From the NCBI GenBank assembly GCA_905202485.1, contig CAJKRY010000001.1:310001-374000 (forward strand): 64,000 bases of DNA, read 5' to 3'. Origin of the DNA: an uncultured Methanomassiliicoccus sp. Lineage in GTDB: Archaea; Thermoplasmatota; Thermoplasmata; Methanomassiliicoccales; Methanomassiliicoccaceae. The notes beneath the pieces are model-generated. The model had not been told where the DNA came from and did not search any database. It was given only the letters and a program-made list of their open reading frames with translations. Shown in pieces: positions 27,772 through 36,565 of this stretch; within the stretch, counting starts at the first letter, position 1, and each line of letters opens with the position of its first letter. The translations under genes were made by a program, and so were the position numbers.

Positions 27772-27794
27772 TCACCGGAAGCTTTCTCCGGTGA
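27772..27794. terminator. Hairpin spanning the purC stop
   Basis: TCACCGGA (27772-27779) pairs with TCCGGTGA (27787-27794). Lies between the convergent UPF0179 and purC genes and includes purC's last codons. There is no T-run on either side, so the terminator role is uncertain. Confidence 0.35.
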
Positions 27795-28677
27795 GACGTT
27801 CAAACATTTCAATATATAAGTCTTGGACTTTCTTTATCCATTCATTAGGAAGTGCTGGAATATCAGGTTCTGGCTGACCATTTTTCCTTGCAGCCATTAA
27901 CTTGTCAAAGTATCCTGTTTCCCGGTAATACTGCCTTACTGCCTCTTTGGATAATTCTACACATTCTCCAGCAGCGTAAGCATCCTCATCCCACCAGCGG
28001 TCTTCATCAGAAGTTCCGAATGTATCAATCAGCATGATGTTGCGCTGAGAATCCATTGCAAACTCTTTCTTTCCATCTACATGGATAAGCATCCTCTCAC
28101 CAACTTCTGATGCAATGATATCATCTATCTTTGCCACAAGCTCAAATACATCATCTAGTTCTTTTTCAGTTAATCCAGACAGTTCTAAAGCCTCTTTTCT
28201 TGTGAGCAGCCTATCAACTTTTTCAAGCTTGGTGGTAGTCTCATAATATGGAGTCGGGAGCTTTTCTCCATATTTAACTTCATGACCTTTCTCAAATCCT
28301 AGATCAGAAGCTGTTATGTCGCCTGAACGAACTCTATCAAAGAGAGATCCGGCTACGTAGTGTCTAGAGATGAATTCCAATGGAATTAGATAATTCACAG
28401 TCGATGTGTTTATCTTACTTGTATCTTCAATGACTTCGACCCTTTTTACTCTCATACGGTTGGGAGGAATTAACTCAGTAAAATGAGTTTTAATACCTGC
28501 CTTGCGACATACTTGGAACCAAAATGCTGCAGTTCTGCAGAGAGTTTCCCCTTTTCCTGGAACATTAGATGGAATAATCTTGTCAAATACAGAGATATTG
28601 TCAGTAAAGACGAATTCCAATGTATCCTCATCTACTTCATAGACTTCTTTCACTTTACCGGTTCGTAATAAGTTCAT
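27772..28677 (-). CDS. purC: Phosphoribosylaminoimidazole-succinocarboxamide synthase
   Basis: 301 residues. Joins CAIR and aspartate to SAICAR in purine synthesis. N-terminal LLRTGKVKEVYEVDEDTLEFVFTDNISVFD, ETTTKLEKVDRLL, LIHVDGKKEFAMD and LIDTFGTSDEDRWW are typical of the long archaeal form. The ATG at 28677 is preferred to the GTG at 28680. It stands alone as a transcription unit. Confidence 0.95.
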   Translation of the reverse strand: MNLLRTGKVKEVYEVDEDTLEFVFTDNISVFDKIIPSNVPGKGETLCRTAAFWFQVCRKAGIKTHFTELIPPNRMRVKRVEVIEDTSKINTSTVNYLIPLEFISRHYVAGSLFDRVRSGDITASDLGFEKGHEVKYGEKLPTPYYETTTKLEKVDRLLTRKEALELSGLTEKELDDVFELVAKIDDIIASEVGERMLIHVDGKKEFAMDSQRNIMLIDTFGTSDEDRWWDEDAYAAGECVELSKEAVRQYYRETGYFDKLMAARKNGQPEPDIPALPNEWIKKVQDLYIEMFERLTGESFR

Positions 28678-28895
28678 CACTAGCGCCCCATGCGAGGAGA
28701 TTTATGGCAGTATATGAGGTTTTTGTATAAGCTTGAACAATAATACGCGCATTTCGAAAAAAACAGTGATCTAACGCAGTTTAAACTATGATCGGAGATG
28801 AAGTTGCCAGCCACTGTAAACGGCTTGATGCGCTGTGCATCCAAACCATGATTTTCGAAAGTATAATGTTGGTAGTCCTCTAAAAACTTAAACTA

Positions 28896-29939
28896 ATGGC
28901 TCTTGAAGCTGAAGAAACTGATTCTCTGTCAAATATGCTGGCACTCAAAGATGTATGGACTGAATTACTGAAATCAAGTGGGGAAGATTCTTTTTTTCTC
29001 TCCATGCCCTGGCTGAAAACATGGTGGGATGTCTTTGGATCCAATTATAAATTGAAATGCATAACTGTTAAAGAAGACGGAGAGGTAGTTGGGATAGGGC
29101 CATTTGCAGTTTCTTCAAGAGGCCGTGTAATTCCCTGGAGAAAAGTCCTATTTATTGGAAGTGGCCCTTCTGACAGGTGCGGAATCATTGCAAAGGACGG
29201 TCGAAGCGATATACATATGGCCATGTGGAGCTACTTGAAATCAACTAATGACTGGGACGTTATTGAACTTAGAGATATGGTTTCTACACAGCCCACATTT
29301 GCAAACGTACAATCTGCGTTTCCGGAAGCAGAGTGCATTACAAGTTTGTCTCCTCACATTGATGTGTCATGCGGATACACAGAGTATATGGCTCGCCTCT
29401 CAAAAAACATGAGATACAATATTGGAAGATCTAAACGTAAAATTGAGGCTGCTGGCGGACGGTTTACGTCCAGGAAAGGAGAAGAAGGATGCAAAGATGG
29501 AATAAAAATGCTTCAAAGGCTCAGCGACGCTAGGTGGGAAGGAGATAATGTTCTAAAACTTCCCAACATGATGAAATTTGCTGAAAGAGTTTCTATGATA
29601 CACGGTGATCTGGGAGAGACCGTGTTTCATTCGATTGATATCAAAGACACCCCTATAGCAATCTCGATGGGTTTTGAAGATGAAAACCGCTACATGTATT
29701 ATCTTTCGGGTTTTAATCCAGAATATGCAAAAATGTCCCCGGGTTATGTGCTGATTTCAGAAATAATACGCGAATGCTGTACGAATAAACTTAAAGAAGT
29801 GGATATGCTGCGGGGTACTGAAGGATATAAATACAGATTCAATGCAGTTGACAGGATGCAATCAGTAATGAGGGCTGTCAATAAAGGAACCATTAGAAAT
29901 ATTGAATCAAGATTTAGAGAAGAGCAGCTTTCACCCTAA
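28896..29939 (+). CDS. FemAB/BioF2-like GNAT acyltransferase
   Basis: 347 residues. GNAT fold of the PF13480 type: VWTELLKSS..FFLSMPWLKTWWDVFG at the start, MRYNIGRSKRKIEAAGG in the middle, and MYYLSGFNPEYAKMSPGYVLISEIIRECC..VDMLRGTEGYKYRFNA at the end. Relatives in polysaccharide loci transfer acyl or aminoacyl groups to sugars. It opens the glycan island and is paired with a second member at 44427. Its stop shares CTAA with the convergent deacetylase. Confidence 0.82.
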   Translation: MALEAEETDSLSNMLALKDVWTELLKSSGEDSFFLSMPWLKTWWDVFGSNYKLKCITVKEDGEVVGIGPFAVSSRGRVIPWRKVLFIGSGPSDRCGIIAKDGRSDIHMAMWSYLKSTNDWDVIELRDMVSTQPTFANVQSAFPEAECITSLSPHIDVSCGYTEYMARLSKNMRYNIGRSKRKIEAAGGRFTSRKGEEGCKDGIKMLQRLSDARWEGDNVLKLPNMMKFAERVSMIHGDLGETVFHSIDIKDTPIAISMGFEDENRYMYYLSGFNPEYAKMSPGYVLISEIIRECCTNKLKEVDMLRGTEGYKYRFNAVDRMQSVMRAVNKGTIRNIESRFREEQLSP

Positions 29940-30658
29940 AACATCTTCTTCAAATCCCTGCCTGGCATGTACATGAATGACTCAGCATAGCCGCTTAATC
30001 GATTCATTGCTGCTCTGTATTCATTTATTCCCCTTACCATCCTTACATAATCAATATCATCTGTTTGCGTGCCGTGCATTCTGATCACACTGAGCTTCTT
30101 CTCCATTGTTTCTGAAATTGGAACTACGAGATTCGGCATCAGAGCACCCCAGACTTCATACATTAGAACGCTAATATTTTCATTATTTTCAAGAAGATCG
30201 GCAACAGCATGGAATGCCCTCAGATGCTCATCATGATTTTCAAAGGGAGATGGTACGAGAATTGTATCTGGTTCAAATGTGTAAATCTCGTCTGAGATTA
30301 TGCTTTTAAGATCTGCAGAGTTTGGAAATGGTGCTTTGTTTAATCTATAGTTCAGAATGTCACTTTCAGTTATTGCTGCTTTTATCTCAGACAGCCTTTC
30401 ATCTGGTGTGAAATTACCGGTCTGTATTGAGGCATAGAGCGTTCTTATTTCCGATCCGTTGTCGTGAAGTTTAAGTAGTGTGCCCATGCAACCTATTGCA
30501 TCATCATCTGGGTGCGGAGAGATTACTAAAAACCGATTCCCAGGGGGAACATTCATCACTTTGGGATCCCAAGCGGTTCCTTCTAATGAATCAATCACTC
30601 CGAATCTTCTCCTAAGCTTCTCAGTTATGAACTTTAACTCTAACGACGCGCTATGCAT
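29936..30658 (-). CDS. PIG-L/LmbE-family deacetylase
   Basis: 240 residues. Zinc-binding motif FLVISPHPDDDAIGCMGTLLKL (HPDD) and the later HDEHLRAFHAV histidines. Removes acetyl from N-acetylglucosamine-type sugars, as in GPI, mycothiol or antibiotic pathways. Here it probably acts on a glycan precursor. ATG at 30658 or GTG at 30664. The stop is TAG. Divergent from the GT4 gene at 30714. Confidence 0.88.
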   Translation of the reverse strand: MHSASLELKFITEKLRRRFGVIDSLEGTAWDPKVMNVPPGNRFLVISPHPDDDAIGCMGTLLKLHDNGSEIRTLYASIQTGNFTPDERLSEIKAAITESDILNYRLNKAPFPNSADLKSIISDEIYTFEPDTILVPSPFENHDEHLRAFHAVADLLENNENISVLMYEVWGALMPNLVVPISETMEKKLSVIRMHGTQTDDIDYVRMVRGINEYRAAMNRLSGYAESFMYMPGRDLKKMF

Positions 30659-30713
30659 ACCCACATTGAATATACTGAAAGGTTCCCTTAATAAATTAAC
30701 CGGAGAGATAGCC

Positions 30714-31709
30714 TTGAAAACTGCAATTATTGCACTGAATGATTATTCCCAAGTCAAAGGAGGCACAGAAGTGTTTACCAAGCATCTGCACACGGTGTTT
30801 CCTGAATCTACAGTCGTGAGTGCACCGCAGAATATAGGACAAGTCTTTGCAAAAGTAGGTTTTCAAAACGAGTACCGATCATGGAAATCCGGGAAAAAAT
30901 TTCTAGAACTGGATGACCATTTTGATGCTGTTTTTAGAAATGCATATGCAGGATGGAATGTTAAAACTAAATCTCCGATGATAAACATATTTCATTTCAC
31001 ATATTCTGGATTTTCACAGGAAGCCATGCAGGGCTCAAAAGGCCGGTTTCAAGCTAAATATGTCTCACCATTTTTCGAAAAACTCTGTTTGGATAAAGGC
31101 ATTAATATTGCAGTCAGCGCTAAAGTTCAGAGAGAGTTGAAAAAATACTATAAGGCAGAATCCAGAGTTATTGAAAATGCAGTTCCAGATATTTTTCACA
31201 AGATTTCAAGAGAAAAAGCCAGAAAGGAGATTAATATAGATTATTCCGGTCCTTTGGGCATATTCGTCGGACGCACTGATAGAACAAAAGGTTTTGACAT
31301 TGTACTAAAAATTTCTAAAAATATAAAAATAATGTGCGTTACTCCCAATGATACACAAAGCACAGACAATATAATTGTAAGAACAAATGTAGAATATGGA
31401 GATATGCCTAAATATTATTCTGCTGCTGATTTTTTAATATTTCCTTCTAGATATGAGTCATCTGGATATTGTATTATGGAAGCACTAAAATGTGGAATTC
31501 CCGTAGTTGCTTCACGAACTGGCATACTTGAAGATTCTGATGAAACTGATGTTGGCGTGATAGTTGATATTGGCGATGAAGAGGGATATATGAAAGGTGT
31601 TGAAAGAGTTATTAATACAAATGTTGTTCCATCTTCAGAAATCAATAGACGATTTTCAATGGAAAGATTCAAAAAAGAATACACTGAATTAGTGGAAGAG
31701 ATCGGGTAA
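30714..31709 (+). CDS. GT4-family glycosyltransferase
   Basis: 331 residues. GT-B fold: N-terminal IIALNDYSQVKGGTEVFTKHL, acceptor half, then GPLGIFVGRTDRTKGFDIVLKI and FPSRYESSGYCIMEALKCGIPVVASRTGILED (the E-x7-E donor motif). Uses a nucleotide sugar. The start is TTG at 30714: GGAGAGAT lies 5 bases upstream and MKTAIIALN is the natural N-terminus. The longer frame covers the divergent deacetylase gene. Abuts the convergent GT2 gene. Confidence 0.88.
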   Translation: MKTAIIALNDYSQVKGGTEVFTKHLHTVFPESTVVSAPQNIGQVFAKVGFQNEYRSWKSGKKFLELDDHFDAVFRNAYAGWNVKTKSPMINIFHFTYSGFSQEAMQGSKGRFQAKYVSPFFEKLCLDKGINIAVSAKVQRELKKYYKAESRVIENAVPDIFHKISREKARKEINIDYSGPLGIFVGRTDRTKGFDIVLKISKNIKIMCVTPNDTQSTDNIIVRTNVEYGDMPKYYSAADFLIFPSRYESSGYCIMEALKCGIPVVASRTGILEDSDETDVGVIVDIGDEEGYMKGVERVINTNVVPSSEINRRFSMERFKKEYTELVEEIG

Positions 31710-32630
31710 TCACAGATGTTTTCTGCTAGCCCCATCTTTCCAGCCTTTCAGTAATCCTACCGCTTCAAACATAGTTCCAACGACGACTATGTAAATCGGC
31801 AACTTGCCTTCTGTTTCTTCTTTCTCTAGAATTCCCTTAGGAGCAACACGTTTGTTAATAAAATTAGACATTCTGCAGTTTACATAATGTTTGAATCTCA
31901 TTTCCTCCCCAAAATGTTTACGTACTAAATATGAATTATTTCTCCCCCAGAGATATCTGAGTTTTAGATACCAGCGCACCCGGTCTTTTCTGTAAGATCC
32001 TTCACACCATTCATGCCTCACAGCGGCAGTATCTGAATAAGCAATCCTGTATCCAGATTTTACAACCTTAAGGCAGGCATCTGTTTCATCCTGATGAAAT
32101 TTGAAATATGGATCAAATCCGCCTGCATCAATCAGGATCTGCCTTCTGAATGACATATTGCATCCGACCATCACAGGATAAAGACCATCTAAACATTCTT
32201 CCCGTGATTCATCAAACCATCTTCCGTCTGGAGCGACTGCGTTTTTACCCATTGAAAGATTTCCGTTCATGTCAAAAACAGGGCCACCTACACCACCAAC
32301 ATTCTCATCATCGTATGCATCAAGAATGGACTGTAACCAGCCCGGCTGTGCTACTGCATCGTCATCAATGAAACAAACTACTTCTGAAGTTGCCTCTACC
32401 AGACCAAGATTCCTTGCGGATGATATTCCGCCTAAGGTCTCCTGACGAATTAGCTTGAGCTCTCCCTTTGTCGCTAACAGTTCTAGCATGTCTCTGGTAC
32501 CATCATTGGAAGGCCCATCAACAACGATTATCTCATCCGGTTTTGGCAACTGTGACTCTATAGACCTTAAACATTTTGTAAGCCATTGTATTCGGTTATA
32601 TGTACATACAATAATCGAGATCGAAGTCAT
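31710..32630 (-). CDS. GT2-family glycosyltransferase
   Basis: 306 residues. GT-A fold: SIIVCTYNRIQWLTKCLRSIE, IIVVDGPSNDGT, GISSARNLGLVEATSEVVCFIDDDAV (D-D-D metal motif) and the acceptor block GCNMSFRRQILIDAGGFDPYFKFHQDETDACLKV. A basic C-terminus may sit at the membrane. ATG overlaps the stop of the upstream methyltransferase (ATGA). Confidence 0.92.
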   Translation of the reverse strand: MTSISIIVCTYNRIQWLTKCLRSIESQLPKPDEIIVVDGPSNDGTRDMLELLATKGELKLIRQETLGGISSARNLGLVEATSEVVCFIDDDAVAQPGWLQSILDAYDDENVGGVGGPVFDMNGNLSMGKNAVAPDGRWFDESREECLDGLYPVMVGCNMSFRRQILIDAGGFDPYFKFHQDETDACLKVVKSGYRIAYSDTAAVRHEWCEGSYRKDRVRWYLKLRYLWGRNNSYLVRKHFGEEMRFKHYVNCRMSNFINKRVAPKGILEKEETEGKLPIYIVVVGTMFEAVGLLKGWKDGASRKHL

Positions 32631-33388
32631 TGTTTTTCACCTTTTTTAAGCTGCATCATCAAGTGCCAGCTTTTGTTGCCGTAATCTCTTTGAAAATCTG
32701 ATTCTTCAATCCGCCTTATTGCATTTGATAGCCTTTTAACACCAAGACTGTCTGTAAACATTAATGCATAACCGCATAAGGGATACAATAAAAGTCCTCC
32801 ATAGTGTTTATTCACAACTGTGTAACTAGGAAGCATCCTTAGTAATTCGTCGGTCTTGTAGTGTTTATGTTCCAGAACCGAGTCGTTTTTTCCTAAGAGT
32901 ATCTTCCTGCCTGCAGCAAATATTCTGGAACGCTGAGCGTCTATGAACCAAAATGAGCCTTTATGTGGCACCGAGATTATCAGATATCCGCCGGGCTTGA
33001 GAACACGATCTATTTCGCTTAATGATTTTTCAGGATTTGGTACATGTTCAAGAACATCTAACATTGAAACTGTGGTGAATGATTCATCTTCAAAAGGCAG
33101 ATTGTCTGCGCTTCCCAGAACAAAATCAAAACCAGGGTAGCGCTTTTTAGCCTCAGCCATTGTTCTGGTATCCACATCTAAACCTACAGCCTTTGAGCAG
33201 CGACTGCCTACAGAACCTACTACTTCCCCATCTGAGCATCCAACGTCCAAGTATGTCTCTCCATCGGACATCCATTCGGAGAGTATCCGGGTTCTTCCAA
33301 GCAGTCTGTTCTCAGAGCCATACACTACTTTGACTTTTGTAGTACAAGGTATTTGATAAGTGTCTTGATCATTCAGTAGAGGGGACAT
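32627..33388 (-). CDS. Class I SAM-dependent methyltransferase
   Basis: 253 residues. Motif I TYLDVGCSDGEVVG, acidic loop GLDVDTRTM, motif LPFEDESFTTVSMLDVLEHVPNPEKSLSEIDRVLKPGGYLIISVP. Probably methylates a sugar or lipid intermediate of the glycan. ATG 33388 is preferred over GTG 33421; it still overlaps the end of the DUF1616 gene by 20 bases. Confidence 0.88.
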   Translation of the reverse strand: MSPLLNDQDTYQIPCTTKVKVVYGSENRLLGRTRILSEWMSDGETYLDVGCSDGEVVGSVGSRCSKAVGLDVDTRTMAEAKKRYPGFDFVLGSADNLPFEDESFTTVSMLDVLEHVPNPEKSLSEIDRVLKPGGYLIISVPHKGSFWFIDAQRSRIFAAGRKILLGKNDSVLEHKHYKTDELLRMLPSYTVVNKHYGGLLLYPLCGYALMFTDSLGVKRLSNAIRRIEESDFQRDYGNKSWHLMMQLKKGEKQ

Positions 33389-34304
33389 AGATAGGCATCC
33401 AAAGTTGTAATGTTTTTTCACTGCTGATTAATGTAAAATAGATCGTGTGACTGCCTGGTGTAGGAACTGAAAAGTAAATGTTTAAGCTTAATTCCTCACC
33501 TTCAGCAAGTGTTAGCATTGTAGACCGTCCGACTGATGGATCAAGAGAGATTACTGATCCAGGCGTAAAATAAACTGTCTGGCTATACCCCAGACCATCA
33601 GAAACTATCAGCGTCAGATTTTCCTCTTCGGATAGATGCGATTTTATATCGACAATAACGCTGGAGACTCCGACTACTGTTGTAGGAAGACTTTCTACAG
33701 TCCCAGAGGGGCCATTTATGCTAAATTCAACAAAATTCTCTTTCTGAGGTTCTTTAGCTAAAGTGCCTGCTGATACAGCGACAAATACTACTAAAGCTGC
33801 AACAACTAATACCATTATTGATTTCTCGGCGGCGGTATATTTTTTGCCAACTCCAAATTTAAAGTTTAATACGAATGGATCCCTTGCCCATGATATTCTC
33901 CTGCTGACAGCAACCACCGTAAAAACCGCAGTGAATACAAGAACCTCTAAAGTAGCGGTTATTGTGGTGACTCCCAAAATGCCTCTAGACAGAAAAGTTC
34001 CTGTTATACCTACGATTACAGCACTCAGTGCTACAGATAATGCAATTCTTTCCAGCATTGTGATTTCATGTGTTTTTTCTGCTCTTGGCAGTGTGAACGA
34101 CTGTGACAACAGCGCCGTATTCCCAGGGAACAACGCAGAAACCAGAGCATAACCTACAGCAAAAAAGACTGCATAGAATGCAACAAGATCTAAAACAGTC
34201 CCGTATAGGCCAGCAAGGCTCATGATGACCGCAACGACTACGATGATCAAGTTGAGTATTAGATCAAACGGTCTTGTCGGTCCTGCAAAAACAATATTTT
34301 TCAC
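33369..34304 (-). CDS. DUF1616 membrane protein
   Basis: 311 residues. Four hydrophobic segments near the N-terminus and middle (LILNLIIVVVAVIMSLAGLY, AFYAVFFAVGYALVSALFPG, ERIALSVALSAVIVGITGTFL and IMVLVVAALVVFVAVSAGTLA), then a roughly 120-residue extracellular beta domain. This is the archaeal DUF1616 layout, common in surface-glycan loci. The start is GTG at 34304: GGAGGTG lies 5 bases upstream, and the G is shared with the TAG stop of the upstream GT4 gene. Confidence 0.85.
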   Translation of the reverse strand: MKNIVFAGPTRPFDLILNLIIVVVAVIMSLAGLYGTVLDLVAFYAVFFAVGYALVSALFPGNTALLSQSFTLPRAEKTHEITMLERIALSVALSAVIVGITGTFLSRGILGVTTITATLEVLVFTAVFTVVAVSRRISWARDPFVLNFKFGVGKKYTAAEKSIMVLVVAALVVFVAVSAGTLAKEPQKENFVEFSINGPSGTVESLPTTVVGVSSVIVDIKSHLSEEENLTLIVSDGLGYSQTVYFTPGSVISLDPSVGRSTMLTLAEGEELSLNIYFSVPTPGSHTIYFTLISSEKTLQLWMPIYVPSTE

Positions 34305-35389
34305 TATAACACCTCCAGACAAGATTTTAATTTAGGAGCTACTGACTCCCAGGAGTATTTTTCAATGATCAGTTTGCGGCCTTCATTTCCAAGCGTGCTT
34401 CCCATCTCAGGATTGCACAGGATCTGTGCTACTTTTTCATGAAAATTATCTTTAGTTCCGATTAAACAATTTTTACCATCTATAAGCTCTGGAATTCCAT
34501 CAACTGCAAGACTGCTTACTACAACGGGACATCCTACAGACAGTATATCAATTACTTTTGTAAGGATGCCGACTCCTTTCCACAGGGGAGCTACGCATAC
34601 ATCTGCGGCTGAAATCCAGAGGAATATGTCCGGAACGTATCCCAGCATCACTGCATCCCCAGTATTTTCGATAGTTCCGCTGCCAGCAACATATAGTGTT
34701 GCATCTGGAACCAGTTCTTTCAGACTGGGAACCGCATCATCAATGAGATACCGTACGGCATCCTCATTCGGATAATAGTTTAAAGACCCAAAAAATAAAA
34801 CAACTCTCTGACCTACAGGTATTCCTAATTTAGATTTGGCTTCATTTCTGGGAGTTATTGTTACCTTGCTTAAGTCAGCACATGTTGGGATTACAATGAA
34901 TTTTGAGCTGTCAAAACCAATCTTTTTGTAAACGTCTTCATCTTTTTCAGATACCACAATTATTTTAGATGCTGTCTTTGCCACCATCTTTTCCATTAAA
35001 AGATTTGATTTTATGAATGCGCTGGATTTACCTACTGCCGCACCAAAATCTTTTATGTTTCCATGATTATCCCAGACTGAAGGAATCTGCAGGATTTTAG
35101 AAGCCATTGCCCCTGCAAATGCATAATAAGAACCCTCTGCAAACACAATCGAATCTCTATTTTTCTTACCTGCCTTTAATATGCTTAGGAATGTCTTCAG
35201 CTCACTCAATATAAATAAACTGTATCTTTGAAATTTATTATAATCCTGATTATACACCTTTTTATCCAATTCATCGGTATGGATTGGCAATATTTTCGTC
35301 CACTCTGACAATATGTGAATAAGTTTGGGGGTTCTTTCACTGCTTTGAGGATTTGGATGCACATATGGCACGAATATGATCTTGTTCAT
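34304..35389 (-). CDS. GT4-family glycosyltransferase
   Basis: 361 residues, GT-B fold. Donor half: VVLFFGSLNYYPNEDAVRYLID, VMLGYVPDIFLWISAADVCVAPLWKGVGILTKVIDILSVGCPVVVSSLAVDGIPEL. In the sugar-nucleotide motif the usual first Glu reads as a Gly-Lys context (GVGILTK), as seen in some GT4 members. The stop is TAG, followed at once in frame by TGA. ATGA overlap with the upstream GT4 gene, so tightly coupled. Confidence 0.88.
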   Translation of the reverse strand: MNKIIFVPYVHPNPQSSERTPKLIHILSEWTKILPIHTDELDKKVYNQDYNKFQRYSLFILSELKTFLSILKAGKKNRDSIVFAEGSYYAFAGAMASKILQIPSVWDNHGNIKDFGAAVGKSSAFIKSNLLMEKMVAKTASKIIVVSEKDEDVYKKIGFDSSKFIVIPTCADLSKVTITPRNEAKSKLGIPVGQRVVLFFGSLNYYPNEDAVRYLIDDAVPSLKELVPDATLYVAGSGTIENTGDAVMLGYVPDIFLWISAADVCVAPLWKGVGILTKVIDILSVGCPVVVSSLAVDGIPELIDGKNCLIGTKDNFHEKVAQILCNPEMGSTLGNEGRKLIIEKYSWESVAPKLKSCLEVL

Positions 35390-36564
35390 TGTGATTCCTC
35401 ATATATTCCACACAGCCGCTCTGCAGAAACACTAAAATCAAATTCATTAACGGCTAGATCTCTTGCCTTACAGCTCATCATTTCAATTCTGGACGTGTCG
35501 TTGAAGAGCGTTATAACTGATTCGGCGATGTTTTCAGGCGCCTGTGAAGTCATCAGACCTGCACCTTCGCTGACTATGTCTGTTTCAATACCTCTGCCAA
35601 ATGAGGATATAACAGGTATACCGCATGAAATGGATTCTATCGCAGTAAATGGAAATAAATCATTCCTGCTACTCAACACATAAAGATCTGCACAGTTGTA
35701 GAGTTTTGCTAGACCATAGCTGTCAAGATGCTCTGTATGAATTAAGACTGTATCAGTAAGGTCTAATTTTCTTATGAGTTCTCTTAAATTTTCTTCTTCT
35801 GGACCTGTTCCTTTGATGATTAGCTTAAAATCAGGATTTTTATCTTTTATAAGCTTAGCAGCTCTTATTAAGATATCCATGCCCTTGTTATAATGCAGCC
35901 TTCCGACTGAAATGATCACGTTTTGATCTTCTGTTAGCCCAAACTCCCTGCGAGATTCTTCTTTATCCATCGGCTTGAAGATTGAACTGTCTACTCCAGA
36001 ATGAACTACCTGTGTTATCTGTTCCACGTCAAATCCATAATTGACTAGATGAGCGGCTGCAGATTTTGAACGAGGAATTATTTTGCAATTTTTTGCTATT
36101 CTTTTTCCAAGTGTGTTGTAAAATTGTTTTTGAATTGTCCCCGCCAGGCCCTGCATCACGACGTCTAATTCCTGCCAGATAAATAATTTTGAAAGTGAAT
36201 TTTTGACTGCAGAATTAGAATACATAGTTCCCATCTGAAAAACTTCTCCAGACTGAACTATGTCAAATGAGTTCTGCTTGAGATATGCTTTCAATAAAGG
36301 AGTACAGGGAAATACGGCCGGGGGGAAGATCGTCGATAGTCGCGTTGGCACATACACCGTGTTTACGTTATCTAATGAACATTTTACAGCTGGTTCGTAT
36401 GCATCAGAGATGTATATAGTTACTTCATGACCTCTGGATGCCATAGTTTTAGCTAACTTTGTGATGTTTAGGTCGTCATCTGAATCTGGTATCGGATTTT
36501 TTGCTGTTCGGCCTTTCGGCAGATCAGCAGTTTTGGTAATCAGATTTACCAAGGCGATGTTCAT
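35386..36564 (-). CDS. GT4-family glycosyltransferase
   Basis: 392 residues, GT-B fold. MNIALVNLITKTADLPKGRTA at the start, then NVIISVGRLHYNKGMDILIRAAKLI and LYVLSSRNDLFPFTAIESISCGIPVISSFGRGIET (FPFTAIESISCG, the E-x7-E-type end). Encoded directly after the polytopic membrane protein and before the next GT4, in one minus-strand operon. Confidence 0.9.
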   Translation of the reverse strand: MNIALVNLITKTADLPKGRTAKNPIPDSDDDLNITKLAKTMASRGHEVTIYISDAYEPAVKCSLDNVNTVYVPTRLSTIFPPAVFPCTPLLKAYLKQNSFDIVQSGEVFQMGTMYSNSAVKNSLSKLFIWQELDVVMQGLAGTIQKQFYNTLGKRIAKNCKIIPRSKSAAAHLVNYGFDVEQITQVVHSGVDSSIFKPMDKEESRREFGLTEDQNVIISVGRLHYNKGMDILIRAAKLIKDKNPDFKLIIKGTGPEEENLRELIRKLDLTDTVLIHTEHLDSYGLAKLYNCADLYVLSSRNDLFPFTAIESISCGIPVISSFGRGIETDIVSEGAGLMTSQAPENIAESVITLFNDTSRIEMMSCKARDLAVNEFDFSVSAERLCGIYEESQ

Positions 36565-36565
36565 T

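Noticed and set aside
28788..28884. A 31-codon open frame in the gap before the GNAT gene
   Set aside because: No ribosome site and no clear composition of a protein; left as intergenic.
33763..34152. Thr/Asn/Ala-rich open frame opposite the DUF1616 gene
   Set aside because: Antisense shadow of a hydrophobic membrane protein.
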